A DNA stretch of 64,000 nucleotides from an archaeon GW2011_AR15 (lineage in GTDB: Archaea; Nanobdellota; Nanobdellia; Woesearchaeales; GW2011-AR15), in NCBI GenBank assembly GCA_000830295.1, contig CP010425.1:420884-484883 (forward strand), given 5' to 3'. The stretch's first letter is position 1. Every line of letters begins with the position of its first letter. The notes beneath the pieces were generated by a model, which had not been told where the DNA came from, did not search any database, and saw only the letters and a list, made by a program, of their open reading frames with translations. Shown piece after piece: positions 1 through 8,713 of the stretch. A program made the translations under genes and the position numbers.

Positions 1-2117
1 TGGCAGAACATGTATGACAGTATCTCATCTGCCTTTTCTTCAGAAGCTGTTTTCATCAGGTCTGCCTTTACAGCTGCACTGTCCATCTTCAGGTATCTGT
101 AAATCAGATTCACGGAATCATATGTGTCACCGGTGAGCTTTGTTATTTCCTGTTCTGCTTTTGCTCCGCCGCAGTCAAGCATCCTCAGGATTCCAACTGA
201 AAGCTGCTCGTCATCTGTCAGCAGGGCATTGCCCACCCAGTGCGCCTGCTGCTCGTTCTGCGATGCACCGTCGCTTGTGACCCGCCTGTCTGCAAAATAC
301 TTGAACCAGTGGCCGAAATCCCACCACGAATTTATAATCGCATCAGGCTGGGACTCTGCTTTTATTTTTTCAAGGGATTCAACCCATGCGTCATTGACTC
401 CGGGGGCGTATGAATATGATACGGCTATGCCGTTTTTTACGGGCTGTATCAATACCAATGCTATCAGAAGAATGAAGACTGCCTTCGGGATTGTCTCCGA
501 CATATCAAGGGATTTGCCCAGCATTGATGACATCTTCTCTGCTGCTGTGCCGAAAAAGACGCCGAATGATACTGCAAATACAGGCGCTATCAGCACGATA
601 AACCTGACTCCCTTTGTTATTGCATATAACGTTGCCATCAGCCAGATAATTGTCAATATGGAATGTGCAGGCTCAAGCTCGTACTTGTAATACCATGAGA
701 GTATAAAGCCTGCAAGCATGGGAACCACAAGCAGCGCCGCAAACATTATGGTGCTGATGCCTCCTGAGCTTGCGCTTCCTACGATAATCATGAAATAAAG
801 GGCCGCTCCTGCAAGATATGCCGCTGTCAGCATTGAATGGTTTTTATTTTTGAGGTTGACAAAGGACAGTGTTGCGCCCATCAGCGCAAGTATGAAAAAC
901 AATGCTCCTCCGAGGCTGACGATTGCCTGCCCGACATCTGCGGAATTAAGCTCTGCAACTGTTGTATATACGTTCGGCCAGAGGCTCCCTCCTTTTGCAG
1001 CATCCTTGAGATTGACTATCCTCAGCGGGTTTGTGAACGATTGGATGAATTCCCCTGCATTGCCAAAGACAGCAAGAGAGATAAATGTCACAACTATATA
1101 AACCCCGAGAAGCATGAGCATCCTGCGGATGTTTTTGTTTGAGGCTATCTCCTTGATGTCTCTCTTCTTATCTATAAACTCGTATACTGCGATATATCCG
1201 ATATATATTCCAAGTGCAAGTATTATGAAAAGGAACATGAACCACCAGCCTGACCATGCAAAGCTGTAGGCCCCGAGGAGCAATCCTGCAACAGCTGAAA
1301 ATATCATTGTTTTTTTCTGGTCTTTCGAGTCAAAAGCATATACTGCAAAGAGCATTACCAGCAGCGGAAAAACCGCATTCACCATGTCATTGTCAGAGCC
1401 GAGAGACCTGCTCAGCACTGTCGGATTGACTGCTATCAGCAGCGCTGCGATGAGGCCTGCAATGTCCCCCGAAAGCTTTTTTCCGACCAGGAATGCTGCA
1501 ATTATGGCTATAAATGAGAGGAAAATAGGAGTATAGAATCCTGCCTTGAGCAGGTTCATGCCTGGGTCAAATATTCTCATGAACTTATATATGAATGCTT
1601 CAAGGTAAGGGTAAAGGTTCTGGGTTGCGGGAAGGCCGTTGGGCGCATTCATGTGGTTGTCATATGCAACTCCGTCCCTGTACTCATCTGCCAGCTGGCC
1701 TGTGTCAACTATGTTCCTTGCATACCTGAGCCAGAAATAAGAATCAATATCCCCCAGATATGTTGTGCCTGAATCATCCCTGTATAATGCCCTTATCTGC
1801 TCTGCATGGCCGGCTATCAGCGCCTCTATCTGCGACTGCTGCTGGGAAACCACTGTCTGCAGCTGCTCATTTATCATGGCTTCCTTGCTCTGCTGCGGCA
1901 GATTCGGATATTGCGTGTCAACCTGTGCCTGGATGTTCCTTGCTATGTTATTATATATGCTCTGCCTGGCCTGGTCTTCTGCCATCGGCAAATGATAGGG
2001 CATCATCCTTATGTAGGCTGAAAAAAGCATTATTAAAAGCAGAAGGGCATACACCCCGTATTTTTTTGCTGAGCTGCCTGAAAATATCTTCTTAAGTGAC
2101 GAGAAGTCAATAGCCAT
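1..2117 (-). CDS. aglB: Oligosaccharyltransferase STT3/AglB, 3' end beyond window
   Basis: Membrane oligosaccharyltransferase that moves a lipid-linked glycan to Asn of secreted proteins. Translating the minus strand gives a short cytosolic N-terminus, a first membrane helix, then a loop with the acidic motif GDIDSYFWLRYARN (family metal-binding DxD region), many hydrophobic helices, and the diagnostic WWDFGHWFKYFADRR (variant of the WWDYG signature), followed by a soluble domain. The C-terminus lies outside the window. ATG at 2117 is chosen; an in-frame TTG at 2144 preceded by a G-run is an alternative. A TATA-like TTTATATA lies near 2178-2185. It is next to secY, which fits co-translocational glycosylation, but has its own promoter. 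Confidence 0.9.
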   Translation of the reverse strand, partial: MAIDFSSLKKIFSGSSAKKYGVYALLLLIMLFSAYIRMMPYHLPMAEDQARQSIYNNIARNIQAQVDTQYPNLPQQSKEAMINEQLQTVVSQQQSQIEALIAGHAEQIRALYRDDSGTTYLGDIDSYFWLRYARNIVDTGQLADEYRDGVAYDNHMNAPNGLPATQNLYPYLEAFIYKFMRIFDPGMNLLKAGFYTPIFLSFIAIIAAFLVGKKLSGDIAGLIAALLIAVNPTVLSRSLGSDNDMVNAVFPLLVMLFAVYAFDSKDQKKTMIFSAVAGLLLGAYSFAWSGWWFMFLFIILALGIYIGYIAVYEFIDKKRDIKEIASNKNIRRMLMLLGVYIVVTFISLAVFGNAGEFIQSFTNPLRIVNLKDAAKGGSLWPNVYTTVAELNSADVGQAIVSLGGALFFILALMGATLSFVNLKNKNHSMLTAAYLAGAALYFMIIVGSASSGGISTIMFAALLVVPMLAGFILSWYYKYELEPAHSILTIIWLMATLYAITKGVRFIVLIAPVFAVSFGVFFGTAAEKMSSMLGKSLDMSETIPKAVFILLIALVLIQPVKNGIAVSYSYAPGVNDAWVESLEKIKAESQPDAIINSWWDFGHWFKYFADRRVTSDGASQNEQQAHWVGNALLTDDEQLSVGILRMLDCGGAKAEQEITKLTGDTYDSVNLIYRYLKMDSAAVKADLMKTASEEKADEILSYMFC

Positions 2118-2201
2118 GTCTGAATCTTCTTTATCTTTAGCCAAACTTTTCCCCCAGAAACCGTAAGAAGTGCATCCTATATAAAGATTATGGATTATTG
2201 C

Positions 2202-3632
2202 TTATTTGCCCATGAATTTCCTGACAGCTGGGTTGAGGTCGTACATGTGCTCCCTTGCAATATCTTCATAGAGCTTGTATATAATCATCACAGTAAGAAG
2301 TATACCTGTTCCCCTTGACAGTGCTCCCATCAAATCTGCTGTTGCTGCCAAAAACCCGACAACAATCCCGCCCATCACTGTAAGCGGCATTATGTATCTT
2401 GAAAGAATCCTCTCGAGTATTCTCTTGTCTTTCCTGAAACCGGGTATCTGCAGGCCTGAGGACATCATCTGCCCGGCAAGGCTCCCTGCATCCTGGCCGG
2501 ATGTCTGGACCCAGAATACTGAGAACAAGACAGCGCCCCCTACCATAAGCAGGATGTAAATCAGCGAGTTGAGCAGTGTAGGCCATATTATTGCCCACTG
2601 GCCCCCGCTCTGTATCAGTGTCTGCACAAGGTTGGGGCCGCTGAGGACTGCCATCAGCCCGACAGGGACATTGCCCTGAACAAATCCCCCCAGGACAGGC
2701 AGCGGGTTTCCTCCTGTCCAGTTCTGCAAAAGCCTTACCCACAGCTGCATTGTTGCGAATAATGATGCGACCAGGATGACCGGCATGTTGCTTGTGTATA
2801 TGAACTGCAGAGGCCACCTTATGCCGTGCCCCCTTATCCTGCCGAATGACAGCGGGATCTCAACCTTCATTGCCTGCGCATATATTGCTATTGCAAATAC
2901 AAGAAGGGTTGCTCCTATTGTTATCAGGCCGAGCATTGCGCCCTGTCCGTCTCCTGATGTCAGGGAGGATATTGTTCCCCATAAGGTTCCTACAATAGGC
3001 CCCTGGTAAGCAGGCTCCCAGATAAGGTTGCCTGTCGTATCTGTAAATGAAAACAATCTTATGAATATCTGCTTGCTGATTCCTGCGGCGATAAATAATG
3101 AGATGCCGGAGCCGAATCCCCACTTGCTTACAATCTCATCCATGAAAAGCACGATAAGCCCGCCCAGAGTCAGCTGGAACACCAGAAGGAATTTCATCTG
3201 GGTCATTATCCCTGCTGCCATTGCCGGCGGGGCGATTCCTCCCATGAAAACATAGATGAATGCCTCAAATACTATGAAAAACATCGATACCAGCTTCTGC
3301 ACTCCCTGGTAATGCTGCTTCCCCTCATGGGTTGTCAGGTCAAACTTCAGTATTCCTGCGCCGTTAAGAAGCTGGAGTATGATGGATCCTGTAACAATAG
3401 GCCCGATTCCCAGCGAAAGCAGGGAGCCGAACTCTGCCCCAAGAATGATTGAAAGGTATTCAAACTGCGCAAGGGTATTCTGGCCCAGAGGCCATAACGG
3501 GATCATTCCGAGCACAAAGAATAGTACAAGGACAATCAGCGTCCACTTGAGTTTTTCATTGAAAGAAAGCCTTTTTTGTTTCGGAGATGCAACTTCTGGA
3601 AGGTTCAGTATTATGTTGTCTAAGACCCCCAT
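2202..3632 (-). CDS. secY: Protein translocase subunit SecY
   Basis: Central channel subunit of the Sec translocon. The 476 aa product has about ten hydrophobic helices, an N-terminal amphipathic segment (LPEVASPKQKRLSFNEKLKW) before helix 1, and the family-typical FGSGISLFIAAGI and SFGRIRGHGIRWPLQFIYTSN regions. Length is usual for archaeal SecY. It begins 2 nt after uL15 ends and is the last gene of the ribosomal operon, the usual place in archaea. The next genes often found after secY in archaea (adk, cmk, eL34) are missing here. Confidence 0.97.
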   Translation of the reverse strand: MGVLDNIILNLPEVASPKQKRLSFNEKLKWTLIVLVLFFVLGMIPLWPLGQNTLAQFEYLSIILGAEFGSLLSLGIGPIVTGSIILQLLNGAGILKFDLTTHEGKQHYQGVQKLVSMFFIVFEAFIYVFMGGIAPPAMAAGIMTQMKFLLVFQLTLGGLIVLFMDEIVSKWGFGSGISLFIAAGISKQIFIRLFSFTDTTGNLIWEPAYQGPIVGTLWGTISSLTSGDGQGAMLGLITIGATLLVFAIAIYAQAMKVEIPLSFGRIRGHGIRWPLQFIYTSNMPVILVASLFATMQLWVRLLQNWTGGNPLPVLGGFVQGNVPVGLMAVLSGPNLVQTLIQSGGQWAIIWPTLLNSLIYILLMVGGAVLFSVFWVQTSGQDAGSLAGQMMSSGLQIPGFRKDKRILERILSRYIMPLTVMGGIVVGFLAATADLMGALSRGTGILLTVMIIYKLYEDIAREHMYDLNPAVRKFMGK

Positions 3633-3634
3633 TT

Positions 3635-4108
3635 TTACTCTTTGTCTGCCTTTTCAGGCTCTTCAGATGATGCTAAAAGCGTGACCTTTCCTCCGGCTTC
3701 CTCAACCCTTGCAACTGCATTTTCTGTTGCAGAGTCGACGGTTATGTGAAATTTAAGGCTGACATCCCCTTTTGAGAGCAGCTTCCTGTAGCCGAGCTTT
3801 GAAAGGTCTATTTCATAGGCATCCTTATTCTTTGATGCCTCCCCTCTTTTTACAAATGATTCAATCTCTGTCTGGAGTATGCTAAGGTTCATTGCCTTTA
3901 TATGCTTTTTCAGCGATGTAAACCCGTGCTTTCCCAGGACCTTCTCTCCCTTGGTAACCTTCATTATCTTGAAGTCTCCCCTTTTTCCTGATCCGGACTT
4001 TCCCCTTCCGCCCCTGTGGCCTGCGCCCCTGTTCTTTTTCTTGTGGCCGTGGCCTCCTGTTGGCTTGGCTGCCCTTATCCTGGATCTCTTGGTTCTTTTT
4101 GTCTGCAT
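3635..4108 (-). CDS. rpl15: 50S ribosomal protein uL15
   Basis: Large-subunit protein. The N-terminus is very basic and Gly-rich (GGHGHKKKNRGAGHRGGRGKSGSG), the classic uL15 tail that threads into 23S rRNA; a globular domain with LGKHGFTS follows. 157 aa is typical. It lies between uL30 and secY with 1-2 nt spacing, the conserved order uL30-uL15-SecY. Confidence 0.97.
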   Translation of the reverse strand: MQTKRTKRSRIRAAKPTGGHGHKKKNRGAGHRGGRGKSGSGKRGDFKIMKVTKGEKVLGKHGFTSLKKHIKAMNLSILQTEIESFVKRGEASKNKDAYEIDLSKLGYRKLLSKGDVSLKFHITVDSATENAVARVEEAGGKVTLLASSEEPEKADKE

Positions 4109-4109
4109 G

Positions 4110-4607
4110 CTACATCATTCTCTTTATCAGGTCATTTATCTTGGCTGCCCTGTAGCCAAGCGCCCCGTTCTTTGAGAAGGACATCTTGACTCCGTTGTTC
4201 CCGTATCCTTTCCTGGGAGGAGACAGCCTGAAATATTTCCTGTATTTTTTCTTGTTATGCGTAAAATACCTTCTGTACTGTATCTTCTTCTTTGAATCCT
4301 CTGTCCTTTCAGTGAATTCTTCCCCTCTTTTCTCTATCATTTCCTGGTGCACTTCATCTGATATCTCCCCCCATGTGACATAATCCTTCGCCCTCCTTAT
4401 CATGCCGAGGTTTGAAGGCGTTGCATCTATCACAACGCACCAGTTCTTGTTGTAGAGGTTGAGCATTTTCAGTGTCTTCTGGGCATCCGGGGCCATGCCT
4501 ATCCCGCCCCTTACCCTGACTACTGCAATCTTTCCGGAAGCTGGCTTTTCCTCTTTCACAGCCTTTTTCTTTTCTGCCGGCTTTCCTGCTGCTTTTTTCT
4601 CATCCAT
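4110..4607 (-). CDS. rpl30: 50S ribosomal protein uL30
   Basis: Archaeal/eukaryotic-type long uL30 (165 aa). A charged Lys/Ala/Glu/Pro N-terminal extension of about 25 residues precedes the core IAVVRVRGGIGM...TLKMLNLYNKNWCVV. The C-terminal part PPRKGYGNNGVKMSFSKNGALGYRAAKINDLIKRM matches the archaeal L30/L7 form. Its start overlaps the end of uS5 by 8 nt, implying translational coupling. Confidence 0.96.
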   Translation of the reverse strand: MDEKKAAGKPAEKKKAVKEEKPASGKIAVVRVRGGIGMAPDAQKTLKMLNLYNKNWCVVIDATPSNLGMIRRAKDYVTWGEISDEVHQEMIEKRGEEFTERTEDSKKKIQYRRYFTHNKKKYRKYFRLSPPRKGYGNNGVKMSFSKNGALGYRAAKINDLIKRMM

Positions 4608-5403
4608 TCTTCTTTTCCTCCGGCCTTTCAGAAATGCTCAGTATTTTGTAATGCTTCTCCTGAAGCTTTGTTGTGGTAAGTGTCTTAAGAGCCCTTTCAG
4701 CTGCTTTTATAAGGTTCAGCTTTGAGGTTGTCTGGCCGTTTGTCTGCGACCATACATCCTTTATCCCTGCCAGGTCAAGTATCCTTGCTATTTCCCTGTC
4801 GACCTTAAGCCCTGTTCCCTTGGGAGCAGGCATGAGTATAAGCTCTGCTGAGCCGCACTTCCCTTTTATCTTGAACGGCAGCGAGTGGGCTTCTCCGCAT
4901 CCGCATTCCCAGCTTCCGCATCCCCTTCTTATCTTGAAAACATTGAATTTTGCATTCCTTGCTGCCTTTTCCCTTGCAGGCACAGTCTCTTTTGCTTTTC
5001 CATATCCAAGGCCTATTATCCCTTTTCTGTTTCCCACAACTGCAAGTGTTGCGAACCTTGGCTTGTTTCCCTCTTTTGTCTTTTTCTGCGTCTGCCTGAA
5101 TACCCTTCTTTTTCCTCCTCCAAACTTTCCCTTTGCCTGGCCTATCTGGAGAAGGTCTGATTCTATGTCCGGGAGAAGCACGTCAATTATCTCTTTCTCC
5201 ATTATGACCTCTCCCCGGTCAAGGATGGTGTAGATGTCCCTCAGCTCACCTGAAGCTACTTTTTTCCCAAGCCCTGTCCTTGGTGTCCATACCAGCTCCT
5301 CTACTTTTTTATCTCTTGCTGTTTTCAGGGTTGCCTCATCCTCAAATTCTGCTATTGCCTCTATCTCTTCCACTTCCTCAGGTTTTGTTATTTTCTTAGC
5401 CAT
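4600..5403 (-). CDS. rps5: 30S ribosomal protein uS5
   Basis: Small-subunit protein at the mRNA entry and decoding region. 267 aa with the S5 double-stranded RNA-binding part (VVGNRKGIIGLGYGKAKET) followed by the C-terminal fold (RRGCGSWECGCGEAHSLPFKIKGKCGSAELILMPAPKGTGLKVD). The Cys-rich loop CGSWECGC is typical of archaeal/eukaryotic S5. An acidic N-terminal stretch (KPEEVEEIEAIAEFEDEA) precedes the conserved region. Confidence 0.97.
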   Translation of the reverse strand: MAKKITKPEEVEEIEAIAEFEDEATLKTARDKKVEELVWTPRTGLGKKVASGELRDIYTILDRGEVIMEKEIIDVLLPDIESDLLQIGQAKGKFGGGKRRVFRQTQKKTKEGNKPRFATLAVVGNRKGIIGLGYGKAKETVPAREKAARNAKFNVFKIRRGCGSWECGCGEAHSLPFKIKGKCGSAELILMPAPKGTGLKVDREIARILDLAGIKDVWSQTNGQTTSKLNLIKAAERALKTLTTTKLQEKHYKILSISERPEEKKNG

Positions 5404-5404
5404 T

Positions 5405-5980
5405 TTATTTTGACGATGCTATCTTCTCCTTTGTTTTTTCAAAAGCCTCCTGCATCTTTGCAGGGTCCTGCTTGTTCTTTACATATGATGAAAATAATCT
5501 GTTGAATCTCTCAGTGTCTGACTTAAGCAGTGCTGCATAGTCTGCAATGTGCTTTCCTGAAAGCCTGTCTGCCTTTGGCGCAATCTCTTCTGAATATTTT
5601 ATCTTCAGGCCTGCGTCTGCTGCTCCCTTGAGGACTGCGAATATCCTTGAGCCCGGGATTGGCGTGTGAAGCCCTATGTCCAGTATTGCCTCTTTTCCTT
5701 TTGCTGCATGGCCTATCATATACCCTACAAGGTATGATGCGGGGATGTTTCCTGTGTTGTATCCCCATCCGTGCTTTTCAAGGTTTCTTGAATGGGATGA
5801 TGCTATCACCCTGTCGCCGTCAGGATGGTATTCTATAAGCTGTGCAACGATGTTCTTGTTGAACCTTCTTACCACAAGCCTCGGCGTCCTTGACTTCAGG
5901 AGGATTATCCTTTTCCTGTAATCTGTCTTCCCTTCCCTCTTTCTCCTGTACTGGACTGTGGCTATTTTTTTGTGTACCAT
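5405..5980 (-). CDS. rpl18: 50S ribosomal protein uL18
   Basis: 5S rRNA-binding large-subunit protein. 191 aa of the archaeal/eukaryotic L5-type form: an N-terminus with YRRKREGKTDYRKRIILLKSR, then LVVRRFNKNIVAQLIEY and HAAKGKEAILDIGLHTPIPGSRIFAVLKGA, both family hallmarks. It sits between eL19 and uS5 with 1 nt spacing. Its RNA partner 5S is encoded far away in this window, at 61616. Confidence 0.97.
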   Translation of the reverse strand: MVHKKIATVQYRRKREGKTDYRKRIILLKSRTPRLVVRRFNKNIVAQLIEYHPDGDRVIASSHSRNLEKHGWGYNTGNIPASYLVGYMIGHAAKGKEAILDIGLHTPIPGSRIFAVLKGAADAGLKIKYSEEIAPKADRLSGKHIADYAALLKSDTERFNRLFSSYVKNKQDPAKMQEAFEKTKEKIASSK

Positions 5981-5981
5981 T

Positions 5982-6437
5982 TTACTTCTTTGCCTTTATG
6001 AGCCTGTGCTCTGTTATGTATAGCTTGATGTGTCTCCTGCTTCTGAAAAATCCGCCCTTTGCTTTTTTGTAAAGCCCCTTGTATGCTTCCTGCTCAAGCA
6101 TCTTGGCGTCTTTCAGCTCCTTGAGGAACTTCCTCTGGAGCCTTATCTTGTTCATCCATTTTTTCTTGCTTGAGCCCCTTGCATTTGCAGAGCCCTTCCT
6201 TGAGCCCTGGCCTTTCCTTCTTCCCTTTGACTTCTGCTTCTGGTGCTCTTTTGCCCTGCCCCTTGATATTCCCTTGTTTTTCTTTACTGTTATTGCTCCG
6301 TCCTTCATAAGGGCCCTGACATCTGCCCTTGTTATGGCTTCCTTTATCTCGTCCCTTCTTGATTCGTCAATGATGACTTTCTTGCGGGATCTCTTCGCAA
6401 TCTTTGCTGCCAGCCTTTTTTGTATTGTTGATTTCAC
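5982..6437 (-). CDS. rpl19e: 50S ribosomal protein eL19
   Basis: Archaeal/eukaryotic-specific large-subunit protein. 151 aa, highly basic, with TRADVRALMKDGAITVKKNKGISRGRAKEH and the Gly/Arg/Lys-rich linker KGRRKGQGSRKGSANAR that separates the globular head from the C-terminal helix, as in known eL19. The usual N-terminal LxxQ...A helix is kept in the form STIQKRLAAKI. Confidence 0.96.
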   Translation of the reverse strand: MKSTIQKRLAAKIAKRSRKKVIIDESRRDEIKEAITRADVRALMKDGAITVKKNKGISRGRAKEHQKQKSKGRRKGQGSRKGSANARGSSKKKWMNKIRLQRKFLKELKDAKMLEQEAYKGLYKKAKGGFFRSRRHIKLYITEHRLIKAKK

Positions 6438-6441
6438 TTGA

Positions 6442-6996
6442 TTACACCTTCTGAGTAAGCAGTTTGTCTATCTCCTTTTTTTCTGTCTTTTTCTTTTCTT
6501 CTTCAGACACGTCTTCCTTGACCTTGTCATCTATGTTATCCTTCTTCCCTGCTTTCTCTTTTTTCTCTTCCTTTTTCTTCTCTGCTTCTTTCTTGAGCTT
6601 CTTCTTTTCCTGGAGCATGCCCTCTTTCTCTGATATGTATTTCTCAGGGTCTGCAAAATTATGTATGCTTATCTTGTGCTTTATCAGCTCCTTCATTATG
6701 GGCAACTTCTTTTTCAGGCCGAGCTTTCCTGAGACTACTGCTGTGTGCTTTTTCGGGTCAAGCTCTTTTACCTGGGCAAGGGAGTTCACAACGACTACTT
6801 CCATGCCCCTGTATTTCCCTCTCTGGGATCTTGCGTTGCCGTATCCCGGCTTCGGTATGACCCTGTTTATCATCATTATCCTTATCTTTGAATCGATTCC
6901 CCTTGGCTTCCTCCATGTATTGGCAAGCCTCTTCTTCTTATGGATGTCCTGCCTGTTGAACTTCCTCCTTTTCCTTGCTGGCTGGGGCGTTTCCAT
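6442..6996 (-). CDS. rpl32e: 50S ribosomal protein eL32, with a long charged C-terminal tail
   Basis: eL32 core at residues ~8-125 (FNRQDIHKKKRLANTWRKPRGIDSK, then PKPGYGNARSQRGKY and VSGKLGLKKKLPIMKELIKHKI). The last ~60 residues are almost all Lys/Glu (QEKKKLKKEAEKKKEEKKEK...), probably a solvent-exposed helix or coiled coil, longer than usual for this family. It lies between uL6 and eL19 in the conserved order. Confidence 0.94.
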   Translation of the reverse strand: METPQPARKRRKFNRQDIHKKKRLANTWRKPRGIDSKIRIMMINRVIPKPGYGNARSQRGKYRGMEVVVVNSLAQVKELDPKKHTAVVSGKLGLKKKLPIMKELIKHKISIHNFADPEKYISEKEGMLQEKKKLKKEAEKKKEEKKEKAGKKDNIDDKVKEDVSEEEKKKTEKKEIDKLLTQKV

Positions 6997-7001
6997 TTTC
7001 T

Positions 7002-7550
7002 CTAAATCTGCTCTCCTTCTTTTTCTATTATGTATATGCCGTCCTGGAATATCCTCCTGTCGAAGCCCGGCCTCCTTGTTGCCTGCTCGATGTCAGCTGC
7101 AACCTGCCCTGCCTTCTCGATGTCAGGGGACTCCACTGTGATTGTGCTTCCGTCAACTTTTACTGCTGCGCCCGGCATAAGATTAACCTTTCTCGGAATC
7201 TTCTCGCCAAGGAAATTCTTTATCTCAAGCCTGTTGCCTGAAACAGAGACTGTTATGGGAAAGTGGCCTGAGCATACCTTCAGCTTGTATACATATCCCT
7301 CTGTGACTCCCTTCATGGCATTCCTTATATGGGCCTTGTATGTCTTCAAAACTGTCTTGTCCTTCCTTGTGTTGCCTGATGCTGAAAGCGTTATCTGCCT
7401 GCCTTCAAGCTTTATCCTGGCTTTCGGGCTGTTGAATTCTCTCACAACATTGCCTTTCGGCCCGCTTACAGTAAGGGATGTGCCATTCAGGGATGCGTTT
7501 GCTCCCTCGATGACTTCTATTTCCTCTGTAAGTGCTTTTTCTTCGGTCAT
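7002..7550 (-). CDS. rpl6: 50S ribosomal protein uL6
   Basis: Large-subunit protein near the sarcin-ricin loop. It has two tandem L6 folds (LNGTSLTVSGPKGNVVREF and GDRLEIKNFLGE-like NRLEIKNFLGEKIPRKV) and the C-terminal QATRRPGFDRRIFQDGIYII signature. ATG at 7550 is chosen because it lies 1 nt after the uS8 stop codon; an in-frame TTG at 7568 would overlap uS8 and add six non-conserved residues. Confidence 0.96.
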   Translation of the reverse strand: MTEEKALTEEIEVIEGANASLNGTSLTVSGPKGNVVREFNSPKARIKLEGRQITLSASGNTRKDKTVLKTYKAHIRNAMKGVTEGYVYKLKVCSGHFPITVSVSGNRLEIKNFLGEKIPRKVNLMPGAAVKVDGSTITVESPDIEKAGQVAADIEQATRRPGFDRRIFQDGIYIIEKEGEQI

Positions 7551-7551
7551 T

Positions 7552-7944
7552 TTAGTAAACGTATGCAATTAGCTTTCCTCCAAGCTTTTTCTTTATTGCC
7601 TCTTCCTGTGTCATCAGCCCCTGGTTTGTTGACACAATCAGGAAACCGAATCCGAATGCCGGAAGGTATCTTTTTTCAAATTTCTGGTATTCTTTCAGTG
7701 TGACGCTGTGCCTCGGCCTTACTACTCCTATCTTGTTTACAGCCCCAAGCAGGCTTATCTCTATCTCTCCTCCTCTGCCGTTTTCAATGACCTTGTATTC
7801 CCCGACATAGTTGTTTGCTTTAAGCAGGTCAAGCACAGCCCTTATTATCTTGGAGTTATTCCTGACTGTTATCTTCTGCTTCCCTTTTTTCTCCTCTATG
7901 TGGATGTGGGAAAGCACGTTTGCCAATGGATCGTTTAAGCTCAT
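7552..7944 (-). CDS. rps8: 30S ribosomal protein uS8
   Basis: Primary 16S-binding protein. 130 aa, starting SLNDPLANVLSHIHIEEKKGK with the C-terminal RYLPAFGFGFLIVSTNQGLMTQEEAIKKKLGGKLIAYVY, which contains the archaeal S8 signature. Length is standard. It lies 20 nt after uS14. Confidence 0.97.
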   Translation of the reverse strand: MSLNDPLANVLSHIHIEEKKGKQKITVRNNSKIIRAVLDLLKANNYVGEYKVIENGRGGEIEISLLGAVNKIGVVRPRHSVTLKEYQKFEKRYLPAFGFGFLIVSTNQGLMTQEEAIKKKLGGKLIAYVY

Positions 7945-7964
7945 TTTGTTCTCCTGTCTATCAA

Positions 7965-8201
7965 TCAGTTATATTTCTTGAACCCAAGTTTTGTTGCTAT
8001 GTCCCTGAAGCAGCACCTGCAGTATCTCAGGCCGTACTTGCCGACAAATCCGCCTACGCCTGTCCTACCGCATCTTGTGCACTTTGCCGTGTGCCTTCCG
8101 CATTTCCTTTCCTTCGGAAGGTTGTATTTCTCAAAGCGCTTCAGCTTCTGCGGCTTGTTCTTAAGCTGGCTTAGCATTTTCCTGGGATCTGAAGTTGTCA
8201 T
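7965..8201 (-). CDS. rps14: 30S ribosomal protein uS14, zinc-binding type
   Basis: 78 aa with the zinc ribbon formed by CTRCGR and CRCCFRD, spaced as in the C+ form of S14. An N-terminal extension of about 20 residues (MTTSDPRKMLSQLKNKP) makes it longer than the usual ~50-55 aa archaeal S14. The start codon overlaps the uL5 stop (TAATG), indicating translational coupling. Confidence 0.96.
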   Translation of the reverse strand: MTTSDPRKMLSQLKNKPQKLKRFEKYNLPKERKCGRHTAKCTRCGRTGVGGFVGKYGLRYCRCCFRDIATKLGFKKYN

Positions 8202-8713
8202 TATTCTTCCTCCGTTGTAACATTGAATTCTTTCTTGAAATAATCCATGCTGTCCTGCTGTGTTATATGGTGGCTTTTTCCCAGCTTCCTGTTCAGCTTC
8301 TTCCTGTATTTCACCCTGTGGCCGGGCCTTGACAGCGTTATTGTAACCTGGAAGCCTATTATGCCTATGGCTGAGTCGTACTCAAGCCCCGGAATATCTA
8401 TATACTCGTGGATTCCGAATGCCACGTTTCCGTTTGAGTCAAATGCTCCCGGAGGCAGCCTGTTGTCCTTTGCCTTCAGCAGCCTCTTCAGCAGCTCCCT
8501 GGCATGCTCCCTCCTTATTGTTATCTTGCATCCTATAGGAAGGCCCGGACGGACTCCCCAGCCAGGTATTCTCTTGTCTGTGATAGTCTTTACAGGCTCG
8601 ATGCCGGTTATATTCTTCAGCAGCTTCATGCCCTTCTTCAGCTTTTCCTGGTCTGTGCCGGCCCCTACATTTAGGGTAAGTTTCTCTATCCTTATCTCTC
8701 TCATAGGGTTCAT
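8201..8713 (-). CDS. rpl5: 50S ribosomal protein uL5
   Basis: Binds 5S rRNA at the central protuberance. 170 aa with EIRIEKLTLNVGAGTDQEKLKK at the N-terminus, TDKRIPGWGVRPGLPIGCKITIR, and FGIHEYIDIPGLEYDSAIGIIGFQV, all archaeal uL5 signatures. Its start overlaps eS4 by 4 nt (ATGA). Confidence 0.97.
   Translation of the reverse strand: MNPMREIRIEKLTLNVGAGTDQEKLKKGMKLLKNITGIEPVKTITDKRIPGWGVRPGLPIGCKITIRREHARELLKRLLKAKDNRLPPGAFDSNGNVAFGIHEYIDIPGLEYDSAIGIIGFQVTITLSRPGHRVKYRKKLNRKLGKSHHITQQDSMDYFKKEFNVTTEEE

Noticed and set aside
124-2095. Several plus-strand open frames over the AglB region
   Set aside because: They are antisense to a clear STT3/AglB reading frame with its WWDFG motif and have no family features.
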